Origin: Alteromonadaceae bacterium
GTDB lineage: Bacteria > Pseudomonadota > Gammaproteobacteria > Enterobacterales > Alteromonadaceae
Assembly (NCBI GenBank): GCA_013216015.1
Contig: JABSOI010000026.1
Location: 1-64,000 of the forward strand
Length of the DNA stretch: 64,000 bases
Direction: 5' to 3'
Below the pieces are notes generated by a model. It saw nothing but the letters and a program-made list of their open reading frames with translations. It made no database searches and was not told the DNA's origin. Numbering within the stretch: the first letter of the stretch is position 1; every line of letters begins with the position of its first letter. Below are positions 1 through 11,400 of the stretch, piece by piece. The translations under genes were made by a program, and so were the position numbers.

Positions 1-10
1 GGAATATAGC

Positions 11-3000
11 CTAAATATTGCCAAATTGTATGATAGATAATTTGGTAAAAAGTACGACAGGAAATTGGTCGGCTACAACATCCCTTGCACTTAAACCAAG
101 AGAATCATAGAAACTAACAGGATTCCCACCCACATAAGCATAAGTATTCAACCCCCCCGCCAAACCAATCGGATCAGACTGCAAGTACCGCCCAGTTTCA
201 GGATCATAATCGCGAAACATATTGTAGTACGAGCCTTTTTCCTCGTCCCAATATTGTCCGGGAAAACCAATATTTAAATCACCTATTTTATTTTTAGTCA
301 CTGTACGGTCAAAGGCAAAGTTACTGGCTTTCCAAACAATGTTCGCATTGGAATTGGTAACAACTTCTGGTCTACCTAATTGATCATTATAAATATAATA
401 AAGTGTATTATCATTGATAAGGGCTATGGGCTGTCCATACAGATAAATGTATTCCTTATCCATGCTTGATCCGTTGTTAGTTTCTGCTAATAAGTTGCCC
501 TGTGTATCAAACATAAACCGCTTCGTTTCAGCACTTTTTGTGTTACCGTTTGATTTAAATATGCGTTGACCCAAAGAATTATAACCATAGAAATTGGCTG
601 AAGCTCCATCTGTATAGCTCACCAACCGATTAAAATTATTATAAGTATAACTGCTGCCCCCCGATGTTGACGTTAAATTACCATTACGATCATAGTTGTA
701 TTTTAAGCTGCCTACTTTCTTTAGTCTGTTATTTCTTATATCAATTGTGTAATAAAGACCATTATGTTTAGTACGATTTCCAGCTGAGTCATAGCTAAAA
801 TGTTGCTCTCCTGATTTACTGTACACTGTCGTCAATCGATGTAAATCATCAAAAATAAAATATTGGGATAACCGCTGGTTGTACACATTTTCTAAATTTA
901 ACATATTGTTATTATGACCATAATAAGTAAAGTTTAATTTATGAATGCCAGGTGTGGCGATAGAGGTTAGTCGATAATCTTGATCGTAGGTGAATGCACG
1001 CTTTAAACTGTTACCATAAGTCATTGATGTTACCGGACCAAAAGGTTTGTAACTTAGATCAGTTATAACGTTCTTTGTACGCTGGTTGTTAATTTTCGCG
1101 GTAATGCCGGCAACTTTGCCTGACTTTAAATATTGATAAGTTACCTTATTACCGCTGGGATAGGTAATGTCTTTCACTCCACCAAACGAATGATATGTGT
1201 AATCTATACGGTAGTTTTTGTCTTTGATTTTGGTTTGTTGGCTGGTTTTTTCACCATAATCATTGTAAGAATAACGATTATAACCATGACTATTTTCGAC
1301 TTTGGTAAGAAGCCCTTTTGAGTTAGTGCCTTTATCATACTGAAAAGACCGCTTTTCATTGCCAGCGACAACACTGATGTTTCTGTTAAAAGCATCATAT
1401 TTATAACGACTTACCGTGGCATTAGCATCAGTTTTTTTAATCACATTGCCTGCCTCGTCGTATACAAAAGTGCTTGTGCCTGATTCAGGGCTCACTATTT
1501 TTACTATTTGACCAAAACCATCAAGCATGTAAAGCGTTGCATGAAGTCGAGCGTCGTTTACTTTGTTTACAATACCTTGTTTATTATAAGATCGTGTGGT
1601 TATTTTGTTATCGGCATCAGTGACGCGAGTGAGTTCATTTTGCTCATTATAATCATGGCTGGTAATATTTGAATAACCATTGGTGATAAGGTCAATATTA
1701 CTATTATTCGTGTAAGTAATGGTTGAATATTGTCCATTTTCACCGAGAGTAGTTCTAAATCGTCCAAGCTTATCGTATTGTAAGCGTTGTTTAAACTGCT
1801 GAACATGATCTGAATTTTCATACGTTGTCCAGGTAACATTTCCCATTGCATCCCGACCAAACTCTTGCCTTTCGTTGTTGTGATCAAACCAGGCATTTAC
1901 TCGCAAAGCATCATCTAACTCAGATTCTATGTACCCACCTCGTGGAGAAGTAATACGCTTAATGGCCCCATGCGGCCAATAAGTAAAACTTGTTTTTCGA
2001 CCTCCTGATATCACGTTTCTAACCTTCTTCCCTCCGACTGTTTTACTTAATAACCAACCTCTTACGTTGTAACTAAAAAAGGTTTTCAAACCATTAGCAG
2101 ATTCAATCTCACCCACTTGCCCTAATTTGTTATAGTCGCGATAGTAAGTTTTGTGACCAACAGCATCGGTCACTTTTGTTAAATTTCCTTTTTTGTCATA
2201 ATTTAATACCGTAATGTCAGATACATCCGTTCGAGGACCATCAATAGTTGTTTTAGTGACAATACCACTTGGTTGAATGACATAACGAAAGCTGAATTTG
2301 CGTTTTTGATTTGCAACACCATGAATTGAAGTATTGGTTACCGTGATATTTTTAACGTGGCCTGTGGGGTAATATTCAAAGCTTTGAATTGATTCTTCTT
2401 GAGTAATAGTTTTATAAAAGGTAGGAAAAACATCATCCCATTCAAAACTTACGGTTCTTTCAACGGAAGTTCCCTTAGCGCTAGTGATACGTTTAAGTTT
2501 ACCATTATCAAAATAATCATGATCCGTTTTATTTCCATCCCAGTCAGTCACAACATCTTTATATCCTTCTTTGGTGTAGGTATAGCGATGTTTCGCAGAC
2601 GAGCAATAATCTGAACTTTGCCTGTCAACAGAAACAAGCTGCTTACCATTACCAGTATCTTGATAAATGTAATTGGTTATATGCCCTAATGGATTCGTCA
2701 GTCTGGTTGTATATGTTTGTTTACCGTTCGATGTTTGGCTAGTGTATTTAAATTCATATTTATCAACATTACCCCTTCCACCATGCGCGGTAGATTTACC
2801 TTTGTTATTACTATCATATTTAAAAGTAGCGTACTTTTTACCGTTCCAATCTATACGTTCTAGGTTGGTCCCAACGTACTTCAGATCTTTATAAAAATAT
2901 TCTCTGTAATTATTGTCGGGGAAAGTGACTTTAATTAAGGAATTATTAGTATATTTATAACGATATTTGTTGCCTGCTGGATCACTTATTGTCGTAGGAC

Positions 3001-3868
3001 GATAACCCGTATAAGTAAAGGTTAAACTACGACCACTTGAGTGGGTAATAGAAGTTATTTTCCCTGACTGATATGCGTAAGTATGCTTAATGCCACGTAG
3101 ATTTGTGCGAGAACTGATTTTCCATGTTTTATAATCTATTTTTTTGTAAATTTCCTTAAAACCTTTCGGGTCAATATAAGTGAGTGACTTTAGAGCAGGA
3201 TCGTAAATCACTTTAATGCTTTTACTTGCGTCATACTTACCAAGTTTAAGGTAATACGTATTTTCTGTATGCAACGAATCAGCGTAATCAAAATTTTGAA
3301 AATCAAGTTTCATTCCATCAGGTCTAGTCATTGTGATAATTTGTAAATGCTGGCCAGGCTCCCCCTGAAATTCGAATTTATAGTCAAAAGATGAAAACCA
3401 GTCATAGCCAAATACACCTGATTTTCCGGAGAAATTATTATAAATTCTTTTTATTTCAAGAGGAAATTCTCCTTGCCCCTTATAATCTTGTTCAATTTGA
3501 ACCTTATTACCTGAGCCAATAAGAATAGGATTACCCGCGCAATTACCTTGTATCCCCTGACTCGTAGGATTTCCCTTAGCATCTACAGCTGAAGTTGATG
3601 TTTCAGGGGAAAAATTGGGATAGGGATGTGGATTATGATAAAAATTGCTATACATTATCCCCATTCTTTCACCGTCAATAGTAAATGTTCCCCCCTTCAG
3701 TCGAACCATAGGTGTACATTCAACTCCCCATTTACCCGAAGCATTATTATCACCCCCATCCTTAGAAAACGAAGTGTAATAACACCCGGCATTGCTAGGG
3801 TTTGCAAGTGCAACAGCTGAGAGTAATATCAATAATTTGAATAATATTATGATTTGTTTGTTCATCAT
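11..3868 (-). CDS. RHS repeat protein with very short C-terminal tail
   Basis: A 1285-residue secreted RHS/YD-repeat protein. Residues 1-28 form a signal peptide ending near a Cys (PSNAGC). Residues about 120-200 resemble the DUF6531 N-terminal RHS module. Dozens of YD repeats (patterns such as YDxxGN and YxYNxxG) run to about residue 1190. The RHS-associated core follows, with DPETGRYLQSDPIGLAGG near residue 1225. In polymorphic toxin systems the core is followed by a variable toxin domain of 80-200 residues. Here only about 26 residues follow the final SLGL, so no toxin domain is visible. The gene is complete within the window; an immunity gene, if any, would lie beyond the left edge. Export by a Sec-type signal is seen in the sequence; a role in contact-dependent competition is family inference. 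Confidence 0.9.
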   Translation of the reverse strand: MMNKQIIILFKLLILLSAVALANPSNAGCYYTSFSKDGGDNNASGKWGVECTPMVRLKGGTFTIDGERMGIMYSNFYHNPHPYPNFSPETSTSAVDAKGNPTSQGIQGNCAGNPILIGSGNKVQIEQDYKGQGEFPLEIKRIYNNFSGKSGVFGYDWFSSFDYKFEFQGEPGQHLQIITMTRPDGMKLDFQNFDYADSLHTENTYYLKLGKYDASKSIKVIYDPALKSLTYIDPKGFKEIYKKIDYKTWKISSRTNLRGIKHTYAYQSGKITSITHSSGRSLTFTYTGYRPTTISDPAGNKYRYKYTNNSLIKVTFPDNNYREYFYKDLKYVGTNLERIDWNGKKYATFKYDSNNKGKSTAHGGRGNVDKYEFKYTSQTSNGKQTYTTRLTNPLGHITNYIYQDTGNGKQLVSVDRQSSDYCSSAKHRYTYTKEGYKDVVTDWDGNKTDHDYFDNGKLKRITSAKGTSVERTVSFEWDDVFPTFYKTITQEESIQSFEYYPTGHVKNITVTNTSIHGVANQKRKFSFRYVIQPSGIVTKTTIDGPRTDVSDITVLNYDKKGNLTKVTDAVGHKTYYRDYNKLGQVGEIESANGLKTFFSYNVRGWLLSKTVGGKKVRNVISGGRKTSFTYWPHGAIKRITSPRGGYIESELDDALRVNAWFDHNNERQEFGRDAMGNVTWTTYENSDHVQQFKQRLQYDKLGRFRTTLGENGQYSTITYTNNSNIDLITNGYSNITSHDYNEQNELTRVTDADNKITTRSYNKQGIVNKVNDARLHATLYMLDGFGQIVKIVSPESGTSTFVYDEAGNVIKKTDANATVSRYKYDAFNRNISVVAGNEKRSFQYDKGTNSKGLLTKVENSHGYNRYSYNDYGEKTSQQTKIKDKNYRIDYTYHSFGGVKDITYPSGNKVTYQYLKSGKVAGITAKINNQRTKNVITDLSYKPFGPVTSMTYGNSLKRAFTYDQDYRLTSIATPGIHKLNFTYYGHNNNMLNLENVYNQRLSQYFIFDDLHRLTTVYSKSGEQHFSYDSAGNRTKHNGLYYTIDIRNNRLKKVGSLKYNYDRNGNLTSTSGGSSYTYNNFNRLVSYTDGASANFYGYNSLGQRIFKSNGNTKSAETKRFMFDTQGNLLAETNNGSSMDKEYIYLYGQPIALINDNTLYYIYNDQLGRPEVVTNSNANIVWKASNFAFDRTVTKNKIGDLNIGFPGQYWDEEKGSYYNMFRDYDPETGRYLQSDPIGLAGGLNTYAYVGGNPVSFYDSLGLSARDVVADQFPVVLFTKLSIIQFGNI

Positions 3869-4517
3869 TATTTCCCTATAACTTTGCTGAGTATTGATGG
3901 GTAGGTAAAGTTCTGTGAATTGTTTCTGAAAGAGAAAAACTCAGTAAATGATAATCCGTACGGTTAGCGTTCATGGCCAGGGATAAAAGTGTATTGACGA
4001 AATAATATTTTTTACTGCAGTGGTACATCTTAAAAATTCCTTTAATTAACGTTTGTTGTATTTAGATAATTTAATGAGAAAACGAAAAGTGCTTTCTACG
4101 AGAGCTATCGTACGTAGAAAAACATGAAAGAAATAATAAGAATTGTCTATATAATAGACGATTATTGAATATGCGATTTTTTAACTTGTTGGGGTAAATA
4201 GATATTTCTCAGATGAAAGAATATTTATTAAATCAAAGCGTCAGGTATGAATTATGTTGATGATCAGCCACAGTAGCTGATCTGAAAATATAGTATATTC
4301 GCTGTATTTTTATATTCTGAAAGAAAAATAAAGTTAAATTTTTTGATAGTGTTATTTTCTGGTAACTCGTTGTTAATTCGGTTGATAATTCGTGTTGCTT
4401 AAAGCTGGTTATTACTAATAATCTCTACATTGGTTAAATTTTTAGTTGACTATTTTTTAGCTATAACTTAGTGTCCCCATCTGATGGGTACACTAGGGTT
4501 GGATAAGATACAACGAG
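3869..4517. other. intergenic region between rhs and the GntR operon
   Basis: About 650 bases of AT-rich DNA separating the divergent rhs gene and GntR operon, so both promoters must lie here. A 7-bp perfect hairpin (GATCAGC...GCTGATC, 4262-4282) has no T-run and its role is unknown. No open frame with coding character was seen. Confidence 0.5.
4470..4494. promoter_or_regulatory. 25-bp dyad, candidate GntR/YtrA operator
   Basis: AGTGT-c-CCCAT-ctg-ATGGG-t-ACACT is a near-perfect inverted repeat ending 23 bases before the GntR start codon. YtrA-type GntR repressors commonly bind such dyads in their own promoters, so autoregulation of the ABC operon is inferred. The dyad is directly visible; binding is not shown. 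Confidence 0.5.
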
Positions 4518-4919
4518 ATGATTGAAATTAAAACGGGCAGTGAGCAGCCAATAGCTGATCAAATTGTCGATCAATATCGAGTTAAAATTGCCACAGGTAA
4601 GTTGTCTGAAGGGGACAAATTGCCAAGTGTGCGAGAGCTTGCTTTTCAACTTTCAGTAAACAGTAAAACTATCTCCAGGGCATACGCCAAACTGACTGAT
4701 TTAGGGTTAGTTGTCTCCCAGAAAGGTAAAGGGTTATTTGTCGACAAAACGACAATTGACAAATCACCAGAACAGCAGCAAGTGGAATTAGATAAGGCCA
4801 TTGATGTATTTATTAATAGTGTAATAGGGTTGGACTTTTCAGTCGCTGAAATATCGAGTCGTTTCAGTAAAAAACTAGAGCACTTATATCGCAATCATGA
4901 AGGTGATAACAATGAGTGA
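4518..4919 (+). CDS. GntR-family transcriptional regulator, YtrA subfamily
   Basis: 133 residues. Residues 1-75 form a GntR winged helix (GDKLPSVRELAFQLSVNSKT is the recognition region, followed by a GxxVSxxGKGxFV wing). The short C-terminal tail of about 50 residues lacks an effector-binding FadR or UTRA domain, which is typical of YtrA regulators controlling ABC exporters. It is the first gene of the operon and its stop codon overlaps the start of the ABC ATPase (ATG at 4912). It probably represses the operon through the dyad just upstream. Confidence 0.88.
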   Translation: MIEIKTGSEQPIADQIVDQYRVKIATGKLSEGDKLPSVRELAFQLSVNSKTISRAYAKLTDLGLVVSQKGKGLFVDKTTIDKSPEQQQVELDKAIDVFINSVIGLDFSVAEISSRFSKKLEHLYRNHEGDNNE

Positions 4920-5866
4920 AGTTATAGTGCAGGTCATTAATCTGGTTAAAGAAAATAAGGGGCAGCGTATTTTAGACGATGTTTCTATATCACTTGGCGC
5001 TAACTTGGTTCATTGCATTGTTGGTGAAAACGGTGCAGGTAAGTCTACATTATTAAAAACTCTTATTGGAGTTGAGTCAACAGACAGCGGAACGTGCCAA
5101 GTTATGGGGTATAATAGCGAAGCATTGCCAACAAAGGTACGTGCAAAGATCGGTTATATCAGTTCAGATTACTCCTTGCCTAACCATTTAACCATTTAAC
5201 CATTTAACCATTTAACCATTTAACAATTAAACAGCTGATAGAATTTCAACGTTCGAGCTTTAGTCACTGGTCGCGTGATATTTTTAATGAAATTACATCT
5301 GAAGTATCGATTAGTCTAGATAAAAGATCTGATCAACTCAGCCTTGGTGAAAATCTTATTGTTTATTTAGCGCTAGTACTTGCGCAGAAGCCCGAATTAT
5401 TAATTTTGGACGAGCCTACAAATGGTTTAGACGTGCATAGCCAGCAGCTGCTATTTGATGCGCTATTATTAAATGATTATTTTGAGCATAGTACCGTACT
5501 TTTTAGTACACATAGAGTGAGTGAAATAGAGCGTTTTGCCGATAATATTGTGGTTTTACACCAAGGCAAGTTGGTTACTACCGGAACTGTCCAGTCTATT
5601 ATGAATAATGTGCAAAGTTGGCGGTTTAACGTGTCGAGTCTGGATTCGATCACACAATCAGTAAGAGGTATTTGTTCAATAAAACAAGTGGATGACACGA
5701 CTTATTTGACCAACTTATCTTCATCGAATCTGACAAAAGATAAGTTAAATGCGTTGGGGCGACCAACATAGAGCAATTGCCAGGCAATTTGTCTAAAGCC
5801 ATTTCAGCAATGACAACTAAAGTACATAGTATTTCTGTACAGGGTAAGGAAGGTAACAATGTTTAA
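4912..5866 (+). pseudogene. ABC transporter ATP-binding protein, broken by octamer repeat expansion and a frameshift
   Basis: The gene starts at ATG 4912 with an AAGGTG ribosome-binding site and overlaps the GntR stop. Walker A (GENGAGKST) is at residues about 38-46, the degenerate signature SLGEN at 5341 and Walker B LLILDEPTNGLD at 5398. After SLPNHLTI the frame stops at 5197-5199 inside five copies of AACCATTT (5182-5221). With one copy the frame would read straight through (NHLTIKQLIEF) into the downstream half. A second lesion lies at the GGGG run near 5757: one extra G would restore GATNIEQLPGNLSKAIS and extend the protein to a stop at 5864-5866, which overlaps the next gene's ATG as expected for this operon. 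The result is a two-hit pseudogene of a YtrB-like ATPase. A sequencing error could explain the G-run but not the repeat. Confidence 0.85.
5182..5221 (+). repeat. octanucleotide tandem repeat AACCATTT x5
   Basis: Five perfect 8-nt copies followed by the diverged copy AACAATTA. They lie inside the ATPase coding sequence; frames carrying two or more copies hit TAA within the repeat, while a single copy is open. Confidence 0.95.
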
Positions 5867-7406
5867 AATGATGTTGCTCTCTGAATTATTAAGGTTAAAA
5901 AATCTTTGCAAGAAGTCTCTTGTTATTAACAGTATGTTATTGCTTGTTTTTTGTTACCCCGTCACGATTATTCAACAACAACCGATATTTTCCGCTTCAT
6001 TGCTGTTTATACTTACAACATGTTATTGCCTAGCTGCTTTGTTTATTGGTTATCATCAGTCTGGACTGCTGATAAGGACTGATAATAAAACATTTTTAAT
6101 ATTACGACCCTTATCATTAATGCAGGTGCTGGCTCCTACTATAATCGCAGGAATGACTACGTTATTGATTGGTTTGATATTACCCTTAATTGTGATTGTT
6201 GCTATCAGTGCTATCAGTGGTATCAGTGCTCAAGATGTCAGTGTTGATTTGGCAGATACAATTAAGATCTTATCAAAAGTCAGTTTACTTATTTTTAGTA
6301 GTTATTTGTCTGGTTTTCTAGCTAACTTACTTTTAAGGCGCATATCACTGATTATTCTAGTTCTGCCCTTGTTATTACTTATTTTGACAAACACATTGCA
6401 ACTGAGCTTTTTATCATTATGGGTTGTATTTTTGATGTTAATCGTTGCAACTACAACGTCTTTCAAAGTGAGTAACAGTAAAAATGTTACTAGGTTCAAT
6501 CAACGTCGAGCATTATTCTTACCCATTTCAATCATTATGTTTGTCATTCTTTCATTTGTTTTAAAGTTATTGTTTCAACTGGGAATAGCGTCTTTTGATC
6601 CAAAACATAAGGGGGCTTGGAATGATTATTTTTCTAATGACAGTTATCAAAAAGTAAGCCGTAATACCCCCGAAGAATTACAGCTACATCTTGTTCAACA
6701 ACTGGATAACACTGATTTTGCAGAGGCTACATTTATTGCACAGTTAAATAGTTCATTTTTGACTTTTAGTCCTTTACCTGGAACTTTAAAAGCGGTTACA
6801 CGACACAATATAGTTTCAAATCAGATCAATATTGTTTTTATTGAAGGTAATTTGCTGTTACCAGAGGTTAACGATGTGTCTCTTTTAGAGCAGAAAGTGA
6901 TAGAAGTAAAATTAGCGCACAAACAAGCGGATATCAAACACATTACTTTATATAACGACGATAGCTATTCTTGGCTTGCGGTGTTGTTTCAAGAACATAA
7001 ATTATGGCAAGGCTCGCCATATCTTGAGTTTATTCAAGTTGAACACCAGTCTGGTAAGGTACAAAACAGCAAAGTGAAAGTGCCTCATGCCTGGTCAAAA
7101 TACTATTTGTCGAGTGAATTTATTCTGTCTCCTGTGTTGGCGATGGCAGGAGGTCTGAACTCATTAACGTATTTAACATCTACCGTGACAAATCTAAATA
7201 AAAATATATTGTTGATAACTTTCGTGATTAGCATTTTTTGTTTACTTATTACATTCCATCTTAATAAGAGGAGCTTTATTTCTATCGCTGAAAAACGATT
7301 TTGGCTTATGGCAAATTGCTTTGTGGGACTTCCTGCATTGTTGACTTATCTGCTTTTGTTTTCCCTTCAAAAACAAGTAGCAAAACCAAATGGAGTTCTT
7401 ATTTAA
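5859..7406 (+). CDS. ABC-2-like membrane permease
   Basis: 515-residue integral membrane protein with about six hydrophobic segments in residues 20-240, a soluble, probably extracytoplasmic region at about 245-430, and two further segments near 435-460 and 480-505. No sequence family is firmly recognised. Its place directly after the ATPase (overlapping stop and start) and the topology suggest it is the permease partner of the broken ATPase. If so, this half-transporter is without its own ATPase unless the ATPase encoded downstream serves it. Confidence 0.7.
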   Translation: MFKMMLLSELLRLKNLCKKSLVINSMLLLVFCYPVTIIQQQPIFSASLLFILTTCYCLAALFIGYHQSGLLIRTDNKTFLILRPLSLMQVLAPTIIAGMTTLLIGLILPLIVIVAISAISGISAQDVSVDLADTIKILSKVSLLIFSSYLSGFLANLLLRRISLIILVLPLLLLILTNTLQLSFLSLWVVFLMLIVATTTSFKVSNSKNVTRFNQRRALFLPISIIMFVILSFVLKLLFQLGIASFDPKHKGAWNDYFSNDSYQKVSRNTPEELQLHLVQQLDNTDFAEATFIAQLNSSFLTFSPLPGTLKAVTRHNIVSNQINIVFIEGNLLLPEVNDVSLLEQKVIEVKLAHKQADIKHITLYNDDSYSWLAVLFQEHKLWQGSPYLEFIQVEHQSGKVQNSKVKVPHAWSKYYLSSEFILSPVLAMAGGLNSLTYLTSTVTNLNKNILLITFVISIFCLLITFHLNKRSFISIAEKRFWLMANCFVGLPALLTYLLLFSLQKQVAKPNGVLI

Positions 7407-7530
7407 TAGAACAACTGTTTACTCGCGTTACCACATCACTGTATCACTAGCTCATTGTAGTTAGTTCATTTTATGTCGATCAGTCGATAGGGCTTTTTTA
7501 TGCCTAAATTTAGATGAAGGAAAATTTATT

Positions 7531-8442
7531 ATGTTAGAAATCAATGGTATATCTAAAGAGTATAAAAATGGGGTTAAGGCCCTACAAAATATAAATCTAA
7601 CTATAGGTAAGGGCATGTTTGGTTTGCTAGGTCCCAACGGTGCAGGCAAATCAAGTCTTATGCGAACTTTAGCTACTCTTCAGCTACCTGATTCGGGCTC
7701 AATTACTTTTGATGGGATTGATGTACTGCAACAGCCTGATGAATTAAAAAAAGTATTGGGTTACCTACCACAAGAGTTTGGTGTTTACCCTCGAGTTTCA
7801 GCTTATGAACTGCTTAATTACCTGGCTGTAATGAAAGGTATTTCAAACAAAAGTGCGAGAAAAGAACAAGTTTTATCACTATTGGAACAAACTAATCTTT
7901 ATGATCAACGTAACAATGATGTAGCCACTTTTTCTGGTGGAATGAAACGTAGGTTTGGTATCGCTCAAGCTTTACTGGCAGAGCCCAAGTTAATTATGGT
8001 TGATGAACCGACTGCTGGTTTAGATCCCCAAGAACGCAATCGATTCTATAACCTGCTTTGTGATCTTGGCGAAAATATCGTATTGATTCTATCCACCCAC
8101 ATTATTGAAGACATTCAAGAGCTTTGTACTGACATGGCAATCATCAATAAAGGGCAGGTATTAAGACAAGGTTCTCCACGAGAACTGATGGCAGAAATTG
8201 CTGGCAATGTATGGGTTAAGCAGTCTGGATCCTTAAATGTTGAGCAACTTCAACGTGATCATAAGGTATTGTCTACAAAAAATGCAGGGGCCAATAGGGT
8301 TGTTTATATTCATTCACAACATCAACCCGAAAATGGCTTTGAGCTTATTGACCCTACTTTAGAAGACGTATATTTCAATGCGCTTATGCAGTCAAACAGT
8401 GGCGGGCTATGCACATCATCTAATGTTATTGCGGGAGAATAG
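7531..8442 (+). CDS. ABC transporter ATP-binding protein
   Basis: 303 residues with a complete ATPase core: Walker A GPNGAGKSS (residues about 34-42), Q-loop LPQEFG, signature FSGGMKRRFGIAQAL, Walker B LIMVDEPTAGLDP and H-loop LSTHIIED. The C-terminal extension of about 80 residues is usual for CcmA/DrrA-type exporter ATPases. The next gene starts three bases after this stop, so it pairs with the permease-peptidase fusion. Confidence 0.93.
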   Translation: MLEINGISKEYKNGVKALQNINLTIGKGMFGLLGPNGAGKSSLMRTLATLQLPDSGSITFDGIDVLQQPDELKKVLGYLPQEFGVYPRVSAYELLNYLAVMKGISNKSARKEQVLSLLEQTNLYDQRNNDVATFSGGMKRRFGIAQALLAEPKLIMVDEPTAGLDPQERNRFYNLLCDLGENIVLILSTHIIEDIQELCTDMAIINKGQVLRQGSPRELMAEIAGNVWVKQSGSLNVEQLQRDHKVLSTKNAGANRVVYIHSQHQPENGFELIDPTLEDVYFNALMQSNSGGLCTSSNVIAGE

Positions 8443-8445
8443 CCG

Positions 8446-11400
8446 ATGTTTTTTCAATTATTTAAATTTGAGTTGAAATATCAGAGTAGGCAGCTTTCGT
8501 GGTGGCTTGGTTTCTTACTGTTAACGGCATTTGGTTATTTTTTGTCAGACCGTGTTGTTATCAGCGGAAATGTTAAAGTATTGTCTCCGCAAAATATTAC
8601 TTATGCGATGACATTTCTTAGTCAGCTCGCCATTTTTACCACTACCTTGATTACGGCTAATGCTGCTTTGCGAGACACTCGATATGACTTCTATTCGTTT
8701 GTGAATACCAAACCAGTCAGTCAACAAGTACTGTTCATGAGTCGTTTTTTAAGTTTGTATGTCATGAGCTTGTTGATTGTGCTGTCTGCAGTAGCAGCAA
8801 TTATTTTACCTAAGATACTTGGTGACCTGGATGCAGAAATAGACGGGACATTTGAACTGAAAAACCTATTGTGGCCAATCGGTATAATTATCTTACCTAA
8901 CCTGTTTTTTACTTGTTGTATCTTGTTTTTCAGTGCCAGTATTTTCCGTACAACTATGATGACATTTCTATCAGGTATTGCGATTTATGTCTTCTACTTT
9001 ATATCTGCAGCGCTTTTGGATTCACCTATGTTTACTGGCTCAGATCCCTTAACAAAAGATGCACTTAATTTGGCCAGTCTATTCGACCCTTTTGCTGTCT
9101 CTGCTTTTTTAGAACAAACACAATTTTGGACCAGTGAAGAGAAGAATACCTTATTAGTAAACTTGGAAGGGAGTTTGTTATTAAACCGACTGCTATGGAT
9201 GTTTGTGTCCTGTTTGCTTTTAGTGGTTGCTGTAATATGGCAACAGCGTGGCTCTGCGAATAAAAGCAAGCCTACTAAAACTGATAAAAGAACTAAAGCT
9301 GCTCAAAGAACTAAGCAACCTGTTGCAAAGTTGAGTCATACTTATATGTCGAATCTTCCTTCCTTTAACCGTTGGGCCGCATTAAAAACTGACGTATTGC
9401 TTGAACTCAGGATGACACTTCGCGGTATTCCTTTTATTGTTTTGATGGTTTTAATTGCGTTTATGGTAATAGCCCAGCTTGTGAATGCAATCAGTATGGG
9501 GTCGTTAGTGGGCGAACAATACCCATATACCAGTTTGTTGTTACCCCATATCGTAAAGTCACTAAAGATTGTCGGTTTATTTGTTGTTGTATTTTATAGT
9601 GGAGAAATGGTCTGGCGCGCTAAAGAACTTAATTTTTACAGTGTGCTAAACACCATGCCGGCACCGCCCTGGATACACTTCTTGTCAAAGATGGTGGTAA
9701 TGGCGGTTCTGATCCTGATCATGCTTGGTGTAAGTGTATCAGCTGCAATCGGGTATCAGGTATGGCAAGGATTTTATGCCTCAGACTTATATTTGTTTAT
9801 TGGGTTAATTCCTCTGTATGGCTTGCCATTACTTCTATTGTCGATATTAAGTATATCTGCCCAGTATTTTGTCCCTAATAAATATGCCGGGTTTATCGTA
9901 TCAGCAGCTTTACTACTAATTTTTAAAACAGACGTCGCTTCTTCTATCGGCTTAGACCATAACTTGTTGAGATTCTCAGTGACAGGATCACTTAGGTATT
10001 CTGATTTTAATGGTTATGACTTTTTCCTTAACAATACTTTTTGGTTTGCGCTCTATTGGAGTTTGGTTGCTATTGTGATCGCTTTGGTTGCTTATGGCGT
10101 ATCAAAAAGAGCAATCGACGAACCTGTATTTTCTGCATTTAAGAAAATGCCATTCTATTTGTCAAAAAGTGGCATGGTTTCACTTCAAGCTTTTGTGGCG
10201 TTAGCAATATTATGTGGTAGCTATATTTTTTATAATACCAATATTATCAATTCGTATGTAACTGATGATGATGTTGAGCGTTTTCAAGTGGATTATGAAA
10301 AATCACTTGCGGGCTATAAACAAAAACTGATGCCTCAAATTACTGATGTATATACTGAAGTAGCATTTTTTCCAAGCAACCACAGTGTTGATGTTAAAGG
10401 GCATTATTGGCTCGAAAATACCGCAGAGGAGAGCATTAAAAAAATACTTATTACGATACCAAACGAAGATCAGACGTTTTTGTTTGATATGGATAGACAA
10501 TTTAATGCTAATGTTAATAAAGCTCTGAATGTCATTGAAGTAGAGTTAGTTCAAGCACTGCTACCTGAAGAAAGACTAAAACTAGAATTCTCTACCACAT
10601 TAGCCAAAAAAGGTTTTAAGAATACCGATAAAGATTTGTCCTTACTAGAAAACGGCAGCTATTTTCACAGCGCGTCATTATTTCCATTTATTGGTTATAA
10701 CACAGGGTATGAAATTAGCGATGAAAGTATCAGAAAAAAATATGGATTGGCTAATCAAACTCCTGTCATCCCACTTAGCCTAGGTACAAAGTATACAAAA
10801 CACTCACTCGAAACAGATGCAAGTTGGGTAAACTTCGAAGCGATTGTTTCTACACAAAAAGATCAAACGGCAGTCGGTACTGGCGAGCTACAAAAACAAT
10901 GGTCTTGGGAAGATAGAAATTACACCCATTACAAAACAAATTACAAATTAAATAACAAAGTAAATCACAAAGTTGCTAATTTTTTTGCTTTTTCTTCTGC
11001 ACGCTATCAGATACAAACTCAGCGTATAAATGATGTTCTAGTTAAGGCTTATTACCACCCAAGTCACGACAAAAATATAACTGAAATGTTAAAGGTTGCA
11101 ACAGCATCGCTTGAGTATTATCAAGAACAATTTGGTCCTTACCCACTTACCGAACTTAATTTAGTTGAAATTCCTTACCGGGCTTTTGCCAGAGCATATC
11201 CTGGTACTGTTTTTATCTCTGAAAACGTGGGATTTAAAGAAAACTTAACCAGTAAATCAAACATAAATGACTTTTCAAATATCATCGCTCATGAAGTGGC
11301 TCATCAGTGGTGGGGACATCAATTAACCGCCGCTAAAACAGAAGGGGCCATGTTACTGATTGAGTCACTCGCAGACTACTCAGCCCTTATGGTAATGAAA

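Noticed and set aside
5182-5221. CRISPR-like or phage-type direct repeat
   Set aside because: Head-to-tail 8-nt units without spacers are a simple tandem repeat.
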